In this document: positions 34,395 through 41,277 of the stretch, in pieces | Numbering within the stretch: the first letter of the stretch is position 1 | Layout: every line of letters begins with the position of its first letter | Assembly (NCBI GenBank): GCA_021785495.1 | Contig: JAJYFB010000010.1 | Coordinates: forward strand, 1 to 43,363 | Length of the DNA stretch: 43,363 bases | Source: Acidobacteriota bacterium | GTDB lineage: Bacteria; Acidobacteriota; Terriglobia; Terriglobales; Acidobacteriaceae | Direction: 5' to 3' | The notes under the pieces: model-generated | Databases searched by the model: none | The model's input: only the letters and a program-made list of their open reading frames with translations | Told to the model about the DNA's origin: nothing | Program-made: the position numbers and the translations under genes

Positions 34395-34551
34395 AGCGAT
34401 CCGATCCTCCCCAAAGTCCTGCCGGAAGATGCCTCCGGCCGCGCCGGTGCCATGCACCACGCTGCAACCCTCAGACTATCAGACGCAACCCGAGGCCGAG
34501 GGTTGCCCGCGCGGGTCCGAATCCATGGAGGCGCTCCAGAGCGGGACGGCC

Positions 34552-35466
34552 CTACGGCTCCCGCCGCATCTTGGCCGCGCGGACGGTGTTGGCCATCAGC
34601 ATGGCGATGGTCAGCAGGCCCACACCGCCGGGAACGGGCGTATAAGCTCCGGCGATCTCAAACGCCTTGGGGTGAATGTCGCCGACGATCACCGAGCCGC
34701 GTTTGGCGAAGGCCGCCTCGCGTTGGGCGTTGCCCTGGAAGAAACGGTCGAACGCCTCGCGCGTGGTCAGGCGGTTGATGCCCACGTCAAGCAGCGTCGC
34801 GCCGGGCTTGACCATCTCCGGCGTGATCAAGCCGGGCCGACCGATGGCGGCGACGAGAATGTCGGCCTGGCGCGTGATCGACGGCAGATCGCGCGTCTTC
34901 GAGTGACAAATCGTCACGGTGGCATCGGCGTGCAGCAGCAGGGCCGCCACGGGCTTGCCGACAATGTCGCTGCGGCCGACGACGACCGCGTGCTGGCCGG
35001 CGATGGGCAAGTGGCTGCGCTTCAGGATTTCGAGCACGCCGGCCGGCGTGCAGGGCGCCAGCGCCGGCCGGCCCGCCAGCAGACGGCCCGAATTGACGGG
35101 ATGAAAGCCGTCCACATCTTTTGCCGGATCGATGGCGTCGAGCAGCCGTTTGGAGTCGATGTGCGCCGGCAAGGGCAACTGAATCAGAATGCCGTCGATG
35201 TCGTCCCGCCGGTTGAGCTGATCGACGAGCGCCAACATCTCTTCGGTCGTGATCCTGTCGGGCGGCGTGAGGAGATCGCTGGATATGCCAAGCTCGGCGC
35301 AGGCCTGCACCTTGTTCCGCACGTAAATCTGCGACGCAGGCACATGGCCCACGAGCACGGCCGCCAGTCCAGGCCGAATGCCGCGGGCTGCAAGCTGCTT
35401 CACCTCTTCCGCCACATCGTGCTGAATCGCCGCGGCCAGGGCCGCACCGTCGAGAATCTGCGCCAT
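34552..35466 (-). CDS. folD: FolD, methylenetetrahydrofolate dehydrogenase/cyclohydrolase
   Basis: 304 residues. The substrate site has 'SQIYVRNKVQACAELGI' (YxxxK), 'GILIQLPLPAHID', 'DVDGFHPVNSGRLLAG' and 'PCTPAGVLEIL'; the NADP fold has 'HAVVVGRSDIVGKPVAALLL'; and the C-terminal signature reads PGGVGLLTIAML where most enzymes have PGGVGPMT. It interconverts 5,10-methylene-THF and 10-formyl-THF in the cytoplasm. GGAGGCAGA directly precedes the ATG at 35466. Length is normal. It is divergent from the HDOD gene. Confidence 0.96.
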   Translation of the reverse strand: MAQILDGAALAAAIQHDVAEEVKQLAARGIRPGLAAVLVGHVPASQIYVRNKVQACAELGISSDLLTPPDRITTEEMLALVDQLNRRDDIDGILIQLPLPAHIDSKRLLDAIDPAKDVDGFHPVNSGRLLAGRPALAPCTPAGVLEILKRSHLPIAGQHAVVVGRSDIVGKPVAALLLHADATVTICHSKTRDLPSITRQADILVAAIGRPGLITPEMVKPGATLLDVGINRLTTREAFDRFFQGNAQREAAFAKRGSVIVGDIHPKAFEIAGAYTPVPGGVGLLTIAMLMANTVRAAKMRREP

Positions 35467-35843
35467 TCTGCCTCCAGAATTCATCGTATCGCCTGGGAGC
35501 AGGGGGACGCAGCCGGGGAATGCGCCAGTTGGGTTGCGGCGGCGAGAGAAGACCGCCGCAGCGATGCGGCGGATTCTGTGCATTTTTGAATGACCGGAGT
35601 TCGGCGCAGTTGGGGACTGGCGAAGGGGATCGTTTCTCAAAATTGGCGTTGGCCGCCCGATTCGGTTTTCGCGCCGCATCTTCTCCCTCTTGAAACCCGC
35701 CGCCTTGCCGAAGAAGCAAGTGCCAGCGGTGCGTGTCGCCCACGGTGCGTGTTCTCTCCGCGCCTGGGGGGCGGTGTGTGGCGAGTTCGGTCGGTGCGCA
35801 AGGTCGAGGGCGAGTCGAGGGCGAGTCGAAGGGAGGTGCGGCG
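35467..35843. other. Divergent intergenic region between folD and the HDOD gene
   Basis: 377 bases that must hold promoters for both genes. I could not identify clear -10/-35 elements. Just before the HDOD ribosome-binding site there is a short tandem repeat, GTCGAGGGCGA at 35803-35813 and 35814-35824, with a partial third copy to 35834. No convincing gene is present. Confidence 0.5.
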
Positions 35844-36698
35844 ATGGCGATCGAAGACAGGCGCGGGCAGGCAACCGCATTGCCCTGGGCGCATCTGCGG
35901 CTGCCGCCGTTTCCGCAGGTTGCGGTCAAAGTCTTGCAGATGGCCCGGGACGAGAACGTACAGATGCACCAACTGTGCGACCTGATCTCGTCGGACCCGG
36001 CCTTTGCCAGCGAGGTGCTGCTGGTCGCCAATTCGCTGCTTTACGCGCCGCGCTATCCGGCGACGAGCATCCTGCAGGCGGTTGCGGTGCTCGGAGCCAA
36101 CACGCTGCAAGGCATGTGCGTGACGGTGGGCGTGCGGGCCTATCTTGGCAAGACGCTCACCCATCCGGCGATGCGCGCGCTGTGGCGGCACAATCTTGCG
36201 ACGGCGCTGGTGGCGCAGCGTATCGCGCAGGCAGGATTCCTCGACAAAGACACCGCCTTTACCGCCGGAATTCTGCACGACGTGGGCCGTATGGGCCTGG
36301 CCGTGGTGCAGCCGGCGGCCTATGCCGCGCTGCTCGACAAGCATCGCGGCCCTGCCGGGAGCATGCTGGAGGCCGAGCGGGAACTTTTCGGCTGGGACCA
36401 CTGCCAGACGGGGCGGCAACTGATCGGCGACTGGAAGTTGCCCCAAGAGTTTGACGCCATCGTCTCGCAGCATCACGAGCCGCGGCGTGCCGGCGGCTGG
36501 GACGACACGGAACTGGTGAAGGTCAGTTGCGCCCTGGCCTCGACCATCGGTTTTGCCGCATTTCCCGGCTGCGAAACCGCGCCTTTCGCCGATCTGCTGG
36601 AGATGCTGCCGGAACGCGAACGCAAGGCCTTTCCGGCCGAGGCCGAGGCGCTGAAGAAGGACGTGACCGAGAACATTCACACCATCGAGGCGCTGTAA
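35844..36698 (+). CDS. HDOD-domain signalling protein
   Basis: 284 residues. The HDOD region covers about residues 20-220: 'LPPFPQVAVKVLQMARDENVQMHQLCDLISSDPAFASEVLLVANSLLY', 'SILQAVAVLGANTLQGMCV', 'FTAGILHDVGRMGL' and 'ELFGWDHCQTGRQLIGDWKLPQEFDAIVSQHHEP'. HDOD proteins are HD-GYP relatives without the GYP part and usually act as scaffolds or regulators in signalling, often with c-di-GMP or two-component systems. No receiver or other output domain is attached. Start supported by GGGAGGTGCGGCG. It is 225 bases before the RIC gene on the same strand. Confidence 0.9.
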   Translation: MAIEDRRGQATALPWAHLRLPPFPQVAVKVLQMARDENVQMHQLCDLISSDPAFASEVLLVANSLLYAPRYPATSILQAVAVLGANTLQGMCVTVGVRAYLGKTLTHPAMRALWRHNLATALVAQRIAQAGFLDKDTAFTAGILHDVGRMGLAVVQPAAYAALLDKHRGPAGSMLEAERELFGWDHCQTGRQLIGDWKLPQEFDAIVSQHHEPRRAGGWDDTELVKVSCALASTIGFAAFPGCETAPFADLLEMLPERERKAFPAEAEALKKDVTENIHTIEAL

Positions 36699-36780
36699 AC
36701 GCCAGCCTGCGTTCGCTCTCCGGCGCGAAATACGGGAGGGTCTCTTTCGGCGGAGAATCCTTGCTTCCAGCCTTTGTTGC

Positions 36781-36816
36781 GCCGGAAAATCCTGGAAAGC
36801 CGGAAAATCCTGGAAA
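36781..36816. repeat. Tandem 18-bp repeat, two perfect copies
   Basis: GCCGGAAAATCCTGGAAA at 36781-36798 and 36799-36816, followed by the partial AAATGGGG. It lies in the non-coding gap before the RIC gene. The same purine-rich theme appears, degraded and inverted, near 10735-10815. Confidence 0.8.
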
Positions 36817-36856
36817 AATGGGGAGAATGCGCCGTTTCTTACCTCTGTCGGCGGGG

Positions 36857-36872
36857 AGTGACTTTAGTCGCT
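36857..36872. repeat. Near-perfect palindrome upstream of the RIC gene
   Basis: AGTGACTTTAGTCGCT is self-complementary except at one T/G position and at the centre. Its core, GACT..AGTC, resembles that of the GACTGAAGTC palindromes at 39595 and 43346, so it may be a relative of that family. An operator for a regulator of the RIC gene is the alternative. Confidence 0.45.
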
Positions 36873-36922
36873 GCCGCTCCGCGCGGGATCGCCTACGCTC
36901 AGGGTCATGGAGGTTCTTCACC

Positions 36923-37645
36923 ATGGATTCCGCAACCAAATTGCGCACGATCGCCCTCGAACACCCGGCCACCATCCCTGTCTTTGAGCACTATGAACTG
37001 GACTATTGCTGCGGCGGCAACCGCCCGCTGGCCGCGGCCTGCGCCGAGAAAAACCTTGCCGCCGAGGCCGTTTTGGCCGCATTGCACGAGGCGATTCGCC
37101 GCACGCCGGCTGCCGAGGATCTGACCGGAGCCTCGCTCGGCGTCCTGATTCGCCACATCGTCGCAACGCATCACGCCTACATCCGGCGGGAGCTGCCGCG
37201 TCTCGGGGAGATGGCCGATCGCGTGACGGCCAAGCACAGCCCGCTGCATCCGGAAGCCTCGTTTCTGCAGCGCAATCTGGCGCAACTGGCTGGGGAACTG
37301 CTGTTTCACCTGGACAAGGAAGAGCGCGTGCTGTTTCCATACATCGAAGCGCTGGAGCAGAGCGGCAAGGAGGGCGCGGCGCTGCCGCATGCCTGCTTCG
37401 GCTCGGTCGAAAGCCCCATCCGGCAGATGATCGCCGAGCACGAGGGCGCGGCCAGCCTGCTTGAAGAGATGCGCGCGGCCACGCGCGGCTTTACGCCCTG
37501 GCCGGGCGCCTGCCCCACCACCGGCGGGCTCTACTACGGCCTGAAGGAGTTCGAGGCCGATCTGCACCGGCACGTGCATCTGGAAAACAATCTGCTCTTT
37601 CCGCGCGCCGTGGCGCTCGAACAGGAGCTGCTGCCGGTGCAGTAA
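36923..37645 (+). CDS. ric: RIC-type iron-sulfur cluster repair di-iron protein (YtfE/ScdA)
   Basis: 240 residues. Residues ~1-55 are the ScdA N-terminal domain with the Cys pair in 'HYELDYCCGGNRPLAAAC'. The rest is a hemerythrin-like four-helix domain with His/Glu ligands: 'IRHIVATHHAYIRRELP', 'LLFHLDKEERVLFPYIEAL', 'IRQMIAEHEGAASLLEEMR' and 'DLHRHVHLENNLLFPRAVALE'. The family binds a di-iron centre and repairs Fe-S clusters after nitric oxide or oxidative damage. GGAGG stands 9 bases before the ATG. It is grouped with an XRE regulator and two bacteriohemerythrins. Confidence 0.95.
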   Translation: MDSATKLRTIALEHPATIPVFEHYELDYCCGGNRPLAAACAEKNLAAEAVLAALHEAIRRTPAAEDLTGASLGVLIRHIVATHHAYIRRELPRLGEMADRVTAKHSPLHPEASFLQRNLAQLAGELLFHLDKEERVLFPYIEALEQSGKEGAALPHACFGSVESPIRQMIAEHEGAASLLEEMRAATRGFTPWPGACPTTGGLYYGLKEFEADLHRHVHLENNLLFPRAVALEQELLPVQ

Positions 37646-37753
37646 GGCGCGACAGGCGCATCGCGTGCGCGTTGGCCCGTCGGCATGCACGCCGCGCTCA
37701 TGGCCCGACGCACATTGTGCGGAGAGGGAGGGCGCGGCGGGTTTTGCGGGGTT

Positions 37754-38350
37754 TCAATCTTTGGGGCGCGGGGCGCTGGGCAGCACGGCCAGCACCCGGC
37801 AGCGATGTTTGTCAGCCGCGCTCCAGGCCATCGGCATCTCGCTCTCCATGCAGGCGCAGTCGCCGGTTTCGAGAATCTCGTGCATCGCGCCGGCGTCGAG
37901 CCGCAGCCGGCCTTCGAGCACGTACACCATCGCGCCGGTCTGCTCGAAGGCGTTCATGGCCACGGTCGATCCGCCGGGCGCGAACTCGACAATCTGCGCC
38001 ACCAGGCGGAACCCCTCGCCTTCGGCATTCAAGGGCGTCACCTTCACCGGCTCCATGCCGCGGCCGTTGCCCTGCAGATGCGCCTTGCGCGTGATGGAGA
38101 GCTTGTGGTGCGCGGGCTCGTTGAAAAAGTATTCCATGCCCACGCCGTAGACGCGCGCGATGGTGGCCAGCGTGGGCAGCGTGGGAATCATCCGGTCGGT
38201 TTCGAGCTTGGAGAGCAGCGCCGTGGAGAGCCCGGTTTCGGCCGCCAGCCGCGAGAGCGTAAGCCGCTTGTTGTTGCGCAGCGAGCGCAGCTTGAGGCCG
38301 ATGCAGTACGGCTCCAGAGACCAATGGGCGTAAGAAACTGCCTTGGACAT
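37754..38350 (-). CDS. XRE-family regulator with C-terminal cupin
   Basis: 198 residues. An HTH_XRE domain covers about residues 18-72 ('IGLKLRSLRNNKRLTLSRLAAETGLSTALLSKLETDRMIPTLPTLATIARVYGV'), and a cupin_2 fold covers about residues 105-190 ('FRLVAQIVEFAPGGSTVAMNAFEQTGAMVYVLEGRLRLDAGAMHEILETGDCACMESEMPMAW'). Such proteins sense a small ligand with the cupin and bind DNA with the HTH. The cupin has few His ligands, so a metal is doubtful. It is divergent from the first bacteriohemerythrin with 176 bases between, so that intergenic stretch is a natural target. It converges with the RIC gene. Confidence 0.93.
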   Translation of the reverse strand: MSKAVSYAHWSLEPYCIGLKLRSLRNNKRLTLSRLAAETGLSTALLSKLETDRMIPTLPTLATIARVYGVGMEYFFNEPAHHKLSITRKAHLQGNGRGMEPVKVTPLNAEGEGFRLVAQIVEFAPGGSTVAMNAFEQTGAMVYVLEGRLRLDAGAMHEILETGDCACMESEMPMAWSAADKHRCRVLAVLPSAPRPKD

Positions 38351-38526
38351 TGCGAACTCCGCCGAAAAAGCGATCGAGAATCTGTGAACCAGTCTACGAC
38401 AGTGGCGCCGGGCGAGGGGGAATCGGCACGGAAGGCGGAACGCGCCCTTTGCGCCGGGCGCTGGCTAAACTTTCTTCCGCCTGTTCCGATAAAGTGATTG
38501 CTGGCTGCCGCCGGCGGAGGGTGCAC

Positions 38527-38934
38527 ATGGCTCTGTTGGATTGGAACGACAGCTATTCGGTGGGCGTGGCCACCATTGACCGGCAGCACGCTGGTTTGTT
38601 TGGGATGGTGAACGATCTGCATGCCGCGATGATGAAGGGGCAGGCCAAGGCCGTGCTCGGCTCGCTTTTGGACAAATTGGTGAAGTACACGCACGAGCAC
38701 TTTGCCTACGAAGAAAAAATGATGGAGGCGGCCAAGTATCCCAACCTGAGCGCCCATCGCGTGCGCCACCGGGATCTGACCAAGCAGGTGGAAGAGTTCG
38801 CGGCGCGCTACAAGAAAGGCGACGCCAGCCTGAATATCGAGTTGATCCGCTTCCTCAGCGACTGGCTCACCAAGCACATTTTGCACGAGGACAAACAGTA
38901 CAGCGCGTGCGTGAAACAAAGCGGCGCACGGTAG
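38527..38934 (+). CDS. Bacteriohemerythrin (first copy)
   Basis: 135 residues, a single hemerythrin domain. The di-iron ligands are visible in order: His in 'IDRQHAGLFGMVN', His and Glu in 'YTHEHFAYEEKMM', His residues in 'NLSAHRVRHRDL', and His/Asp in 'KHILHEDKQY'. It binds O2 reversibly at a non-heme di-iron site; in other bacteria it delivers or buffers oxygen. There is no fused signalling domain. GGAGGGTGCAC precedes the ATG. It is 88 bases ahead of a second hemerythrin gene. Confidence 0.95.
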   Translation: MALLDWNDSYSVGVATIDRQHAGLFGMVNDLHAAMMKGQAKAVLGSLLDKLVKYTHEHFAYEEKMMEAAKYPNLSAHRVRHRDLTKQVEEFAARYKKGDASLNIELIRFLSDWLTKHILHEDKQYSACVKQSGAR

Positions 38935-39021
38935 CGCACGCTGGAAGAGGCGCGCCGCGCGGAGCCGGCATCCTCCCGCCGGACGCACGGCGTGCCTCTT
39001 CGCCGGTTGGTGGCGAAGACC

Positions 39022-39474
39022 ATGGCGGATTTGCAGTGGAAGAAAAAGTACGCGGTCGGTGTTGCGTCAATCGATGACGAGCACCAGGAGATGTTTGCCG
39101 CGGTGCGGGCGCTGGAAGCGGCGATGAACCGCAAGGCGGACGCCGCGGAGATGGGCGAGTTGCTCAAGACGCTTGCCGCAGCGACCGTCCGGCACTTTGC
39201 CGACGAAGAGGCGGTGATGCGCGAGGCGAAGTATCCCGGCATCGGCCTGCATGCAGCCAACCACCAGCGCCTGCTGGAAAAGATCGACGCCTTTGTCGCG
39301 CGGCACGTCCAGAACACTGCGGCCCTGAATGTTCATGCGCTGAACTTTCTGCGCGACTGGCTGGTCATTCACGTCGAGAACGACGACGCGCGGCTTGGTG
39401 AATGGCTGAAGGACCGGGCGCGGGAACAGGCGCCCGATCCGAAAAAGGCGCCGGCTCTGGATCGAAGCGCATAG
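39022..39474 (+). CDS. Bacteriohemerythrin (second copy)
   Basis: 150 residues. Ligand pattern: 'IDDEHQEMFAAV', 'TVRHFADEEAVM', 'LHAANHQRLLEKI' and 'VIHVENDDARLGEWLK', matching the bacteriohemerythrin spacing. It shares the opening LxWxxxYxVGVAxID with the first copy but differs widely after it, so the pair is an old duplication or two separate lineages. It has a charged C-terminal extension (DRAREQAPDPKKAPALDRSA). The ATG at 39022 has only a weak site (GGTGGCG) upstream. Probably co-transcribed with the first copy. Confidence 0.95.
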   Translation: MADLQWKKKYAVGVASIDDEHQEMFAAVRALEAAMNRKADAAEMGELLKTLAAATVRHFADEEAVMREAKYPGIGLHAANHQRLLEKIDAFVARHVQNTAALNVHALNFLRDWLVIHVENDDARLGEWLKDRAREQAPDPKKAPALDRSA

Positions 39475-39505
39475 AGACCGCGCGTCGAGATTGAAACAGG
39501 TCTTC

Positions 39506-39657
39506 GAGCCACTTGCAAAATTCAGTTATGGAGCGTAAGCAGGAGAAAAAACCTCCCTCAGTGGCTAAAGCCCCATTCATTTCAGGCGTCTCACGGCACG
39601 ACTCAAATCGTGCCCTTTCAAGTTTTGCGACCGTCGATTGAATTTTGCAAGTGGCTC
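39506..39657. repeat. MITE-like element with perfect 19-bp terminal inverted repeats
   Basis: 152 bases. The left end GAGCCACTTGCAAAATTCA (39506-39524) is the exact inverse complement of the right end (39639-39657). Inside are an imperfect palindrome GTGGCTAAAGCCCC (39561-39574) and GGCACGACTCAAATCGTGCC (39595-39614). No gene and no clear target-site duplication. Two further relatives lie at 24926 and 43255. It fills the 305-base gap after the second hemerythrin gene; I see nothing else in that gap. Confidence 0.85.
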
Positions 39658-39779
39658 CTCCGTCTCGATCAAAATCAGAGTGGGTCGATTCCTGCGGCAA
39701 CGTTCTGCCGTTGCTGTGACCCTCAGGAAGCGGCGGCCTTGCGCAACTTCGGTGAGGACGCAGTCTCGCTGGTTTTGTG

Positions 39780-40478
39780 TTAGACGGGCGGAGGCGCGTC
39801 GACCACCGGAACTCCGGGCGGCGGCGTAAAGCGAAAGAGCGTGGCCGGGATGGGCGCGTCAGGCTGCTCGCCGGTGAAGCGAAAGCGCGTCGTTGCCCCG
39901 CTGATCTCGACCACTTCAATCGTGGCGATCGCGCCCTCTGCGGTGACGGCCAGCGAGAGCCGCGCCACACGGTTCTCCTGCCCTTTGGGTACTCCGGCGA
40001 GCGTGTACAGGCCGTTCGAGAAGCCCGCGATCTTCAACCCGTTCAGTTCCTTTTCGAGCTTGGTGCGGCCCAGCAGAAACTGCAGTGGCGAGCGCAGATC
40101 GTCCAACTCCTTGGCCGGAACGCGCTGCACCTGCGCATCGCCCTTGGCGTAAAGCCAGGCATACTTGCCATCGAGCAGAAAAATCTTTCCCTCGGGCGCG
40201 GAGTATTGCCAAAGCATCTGTCCGGGCTTGCGCAGAAAGAGCGTTCCCGCCTCGGCGCGCGTCATGCCGAGGCCCGCGTACTCTTCGCGAAAGCCCGCCT
40301 TGAGCGAATGCAGCCGGTCGTAGTGGCGATCGACGCGCGCGGCCAGCGCCGCAGCCGTCAGCGCGGACGCCGGCTCGCTGACAGCGGGGATCGCTGCCAT
40401 CACGGCCAGCGCCGCAGCGGCGCAGGCGGCCAGAAATCTCCGCCGGCTGAAAAAAACTGAAGGGACCGTTGGGTTCAT
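39780..40478 (-). CDS. lolA: LolA-like outer-membrane lipoprotein carrier protein
   Basis: 232 residues from the ATG at 40478. The signal region 'FFSRRRFLAACAAAALAVMAA' carries a twin-arginine-like SRRRFL motif. The mature part is LolA-like: 'HYDRLHSLKAGFREEYAG', 'AEAGTLFLRKPGQMLWQYSAPEGKIFLLDGKYAWLY', 'SPLQFLLGRTKLEKELNGLKI', 'RFRFTGEQPDAPIPATLFRFTPPPGVPV'. LolA shuttles lipoproteins through the periplasm to the outer membrane. Its start overlaps the stop of a pilin-like gene (ATGA), an unusual partner. A related outer-membrane-stress carrier role is possible. Confidence 0.88.
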   Translation of the reverse strand: MNPTVPSVFFSRRRFLAACAAAALAVMAAIPAVSEPASALTAAALAARVDRHYDRLHSLKAGFREEYAGLGMTRAEAGTLFLRKPGQMLWQYSAPEGKIFLLDGKYAWLYAKGDAQVQRVPAKELDDLRSPLQFLLGRTKLEKELNGLKIAGFSNGLYTLAGVPKGQENRVARLSLAVTAEGAIATIEVVEISGATTRFRFTGEQPDAPIPATLFRFTPPPGVPVVDAPPPV

Positions 40479-41014
40479 TGCAGATCTTGCGTGCAATTGG
40501 TGCCGCCGGTGGGATCGTACTTGGGGCTGCCGCCAAACTGGTCGGTGCAGAAGCCGCGGTTGCCCGTCTTGCCCGGCGCCACGGGAACGGCCGTCAACTG
40601 GTAGCCGGTGATGCGGTCCGTTCCATTCACGGTCACCTTCTGGCAGTTCGTGATCTTGAAGAGATAACCGGACTTGAAGCCCGAAGAGGCCAAGTCGTTA
40701 TCGAGAAGCTGCGCCGCCGTCGGCGTCGGCAAGCTTGTTCCGGGCAGCCCGCCCAGGGACTTCAGGTCGCAGGCATAGCCATTGGCCGGGTAGGTCGAGT
40801 CGTACTCGATCTCAGCTTGCGTAATCACGCGCAGCGAGTTGATGGCCGAGACCTCGTCGGCGCGAATCTTCATCGAGCCGATGGTCTTCATCGCCATCAA
40901 CATCAGAATCAGGATGACGGCGATGACGATCAGCAGTTCCATCAGCGTAAAGCCGTCGGGCGCAACGATGCGCCGGGCGCGATGGCCAGCGGCGAAGCAT
41001 GTCTTGCGATTCAT
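40475..41014 (-). CDS. Type IV pilin/pseudopilin-like protein
   Basis: 179 residues from the ATG at 41014 with GGAG 5 bases before it. The class III prepilin signal is 'APDGFTLMELLIVIAVILILMLMAMKTIG': cleavage after Gly, Phe at +1 and Glu at +5. The leader before the Gly is ~20 residues, longer than in most type IVa pilins. The globular part has four Cys in total and the 'AINSLRVITQAEIEYDSTYPANGYACDLKSLGG' segment common to GspG/PilA-type proteins. It would need a PilD-type peptidase rather than the TadV encoded above. It is followed by lolA in overlap. Divergent from the SIS gene. Confidence 0.9.
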   Translation of the reverse strand: MNRKTCFAAGHRARRIVAPDGFTLMELLIVIAVILILMLMAMKTIGSMKIRADEVSAINSLRVITQAEIEYDSTYPANGYACDLKSLGGLPGTSLPTPTAAQLLDNDLASSGFKSGYLFKITNCQKVTVNGTDRITGYQLTAVPVAPGKTGNRGFCTDQFGGSPKYDPTGGTNCTQDLQ

Positions 41015-41224
41015 AGGAACTCCAGTCCCTTGTGGGCCGGCATCAAGAAGCCCATCCGTGAAAATGCTACAACGTAGGGACGCGAAAGGGAAATCGACCG
41101 CTCGCAACAGTGCGTAGCGCCGGGGCGGAGGAGGTTTCACGCCTTCATGCGTCGCCGGAATGCGCCTTTTCGGCTAGTGGACGAGGCGCGAGGAAAGGGG
41201 GCAAGACCGGGAAAATCCTTCAAA

Positions 41225-41263
41225 AAATGTGATATTTAACATAATTATGGTCGTAAATGTGAT
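41225..41263. promoter_or_regulatory. AT-rich control region with direct repeats and a palindrome, upstream of the SIS gene
   Basis: AAATGTGAT occurs at 41225-41233 and 41255-41263, exactly 30 bases apart. Between them is the perfect 10-bp palindrome CATAATTATG (41240-41249). The region is sharply AT-rich compared with its surroundings. Equal helical phasing suggests cooperative protein binding. The regulator is unknown. Confidence 0.55.
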
Positions 41264-41277
41264 TATTATGGCATGAT

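Noticed and set aside
34485-34506. Stem-loop GCAACCC/GGGTTGC after folD
   Set aside because: No T-run follows on the minus strand and a second GCAACCC nearby allows alternative pairing; not a clear terminator.
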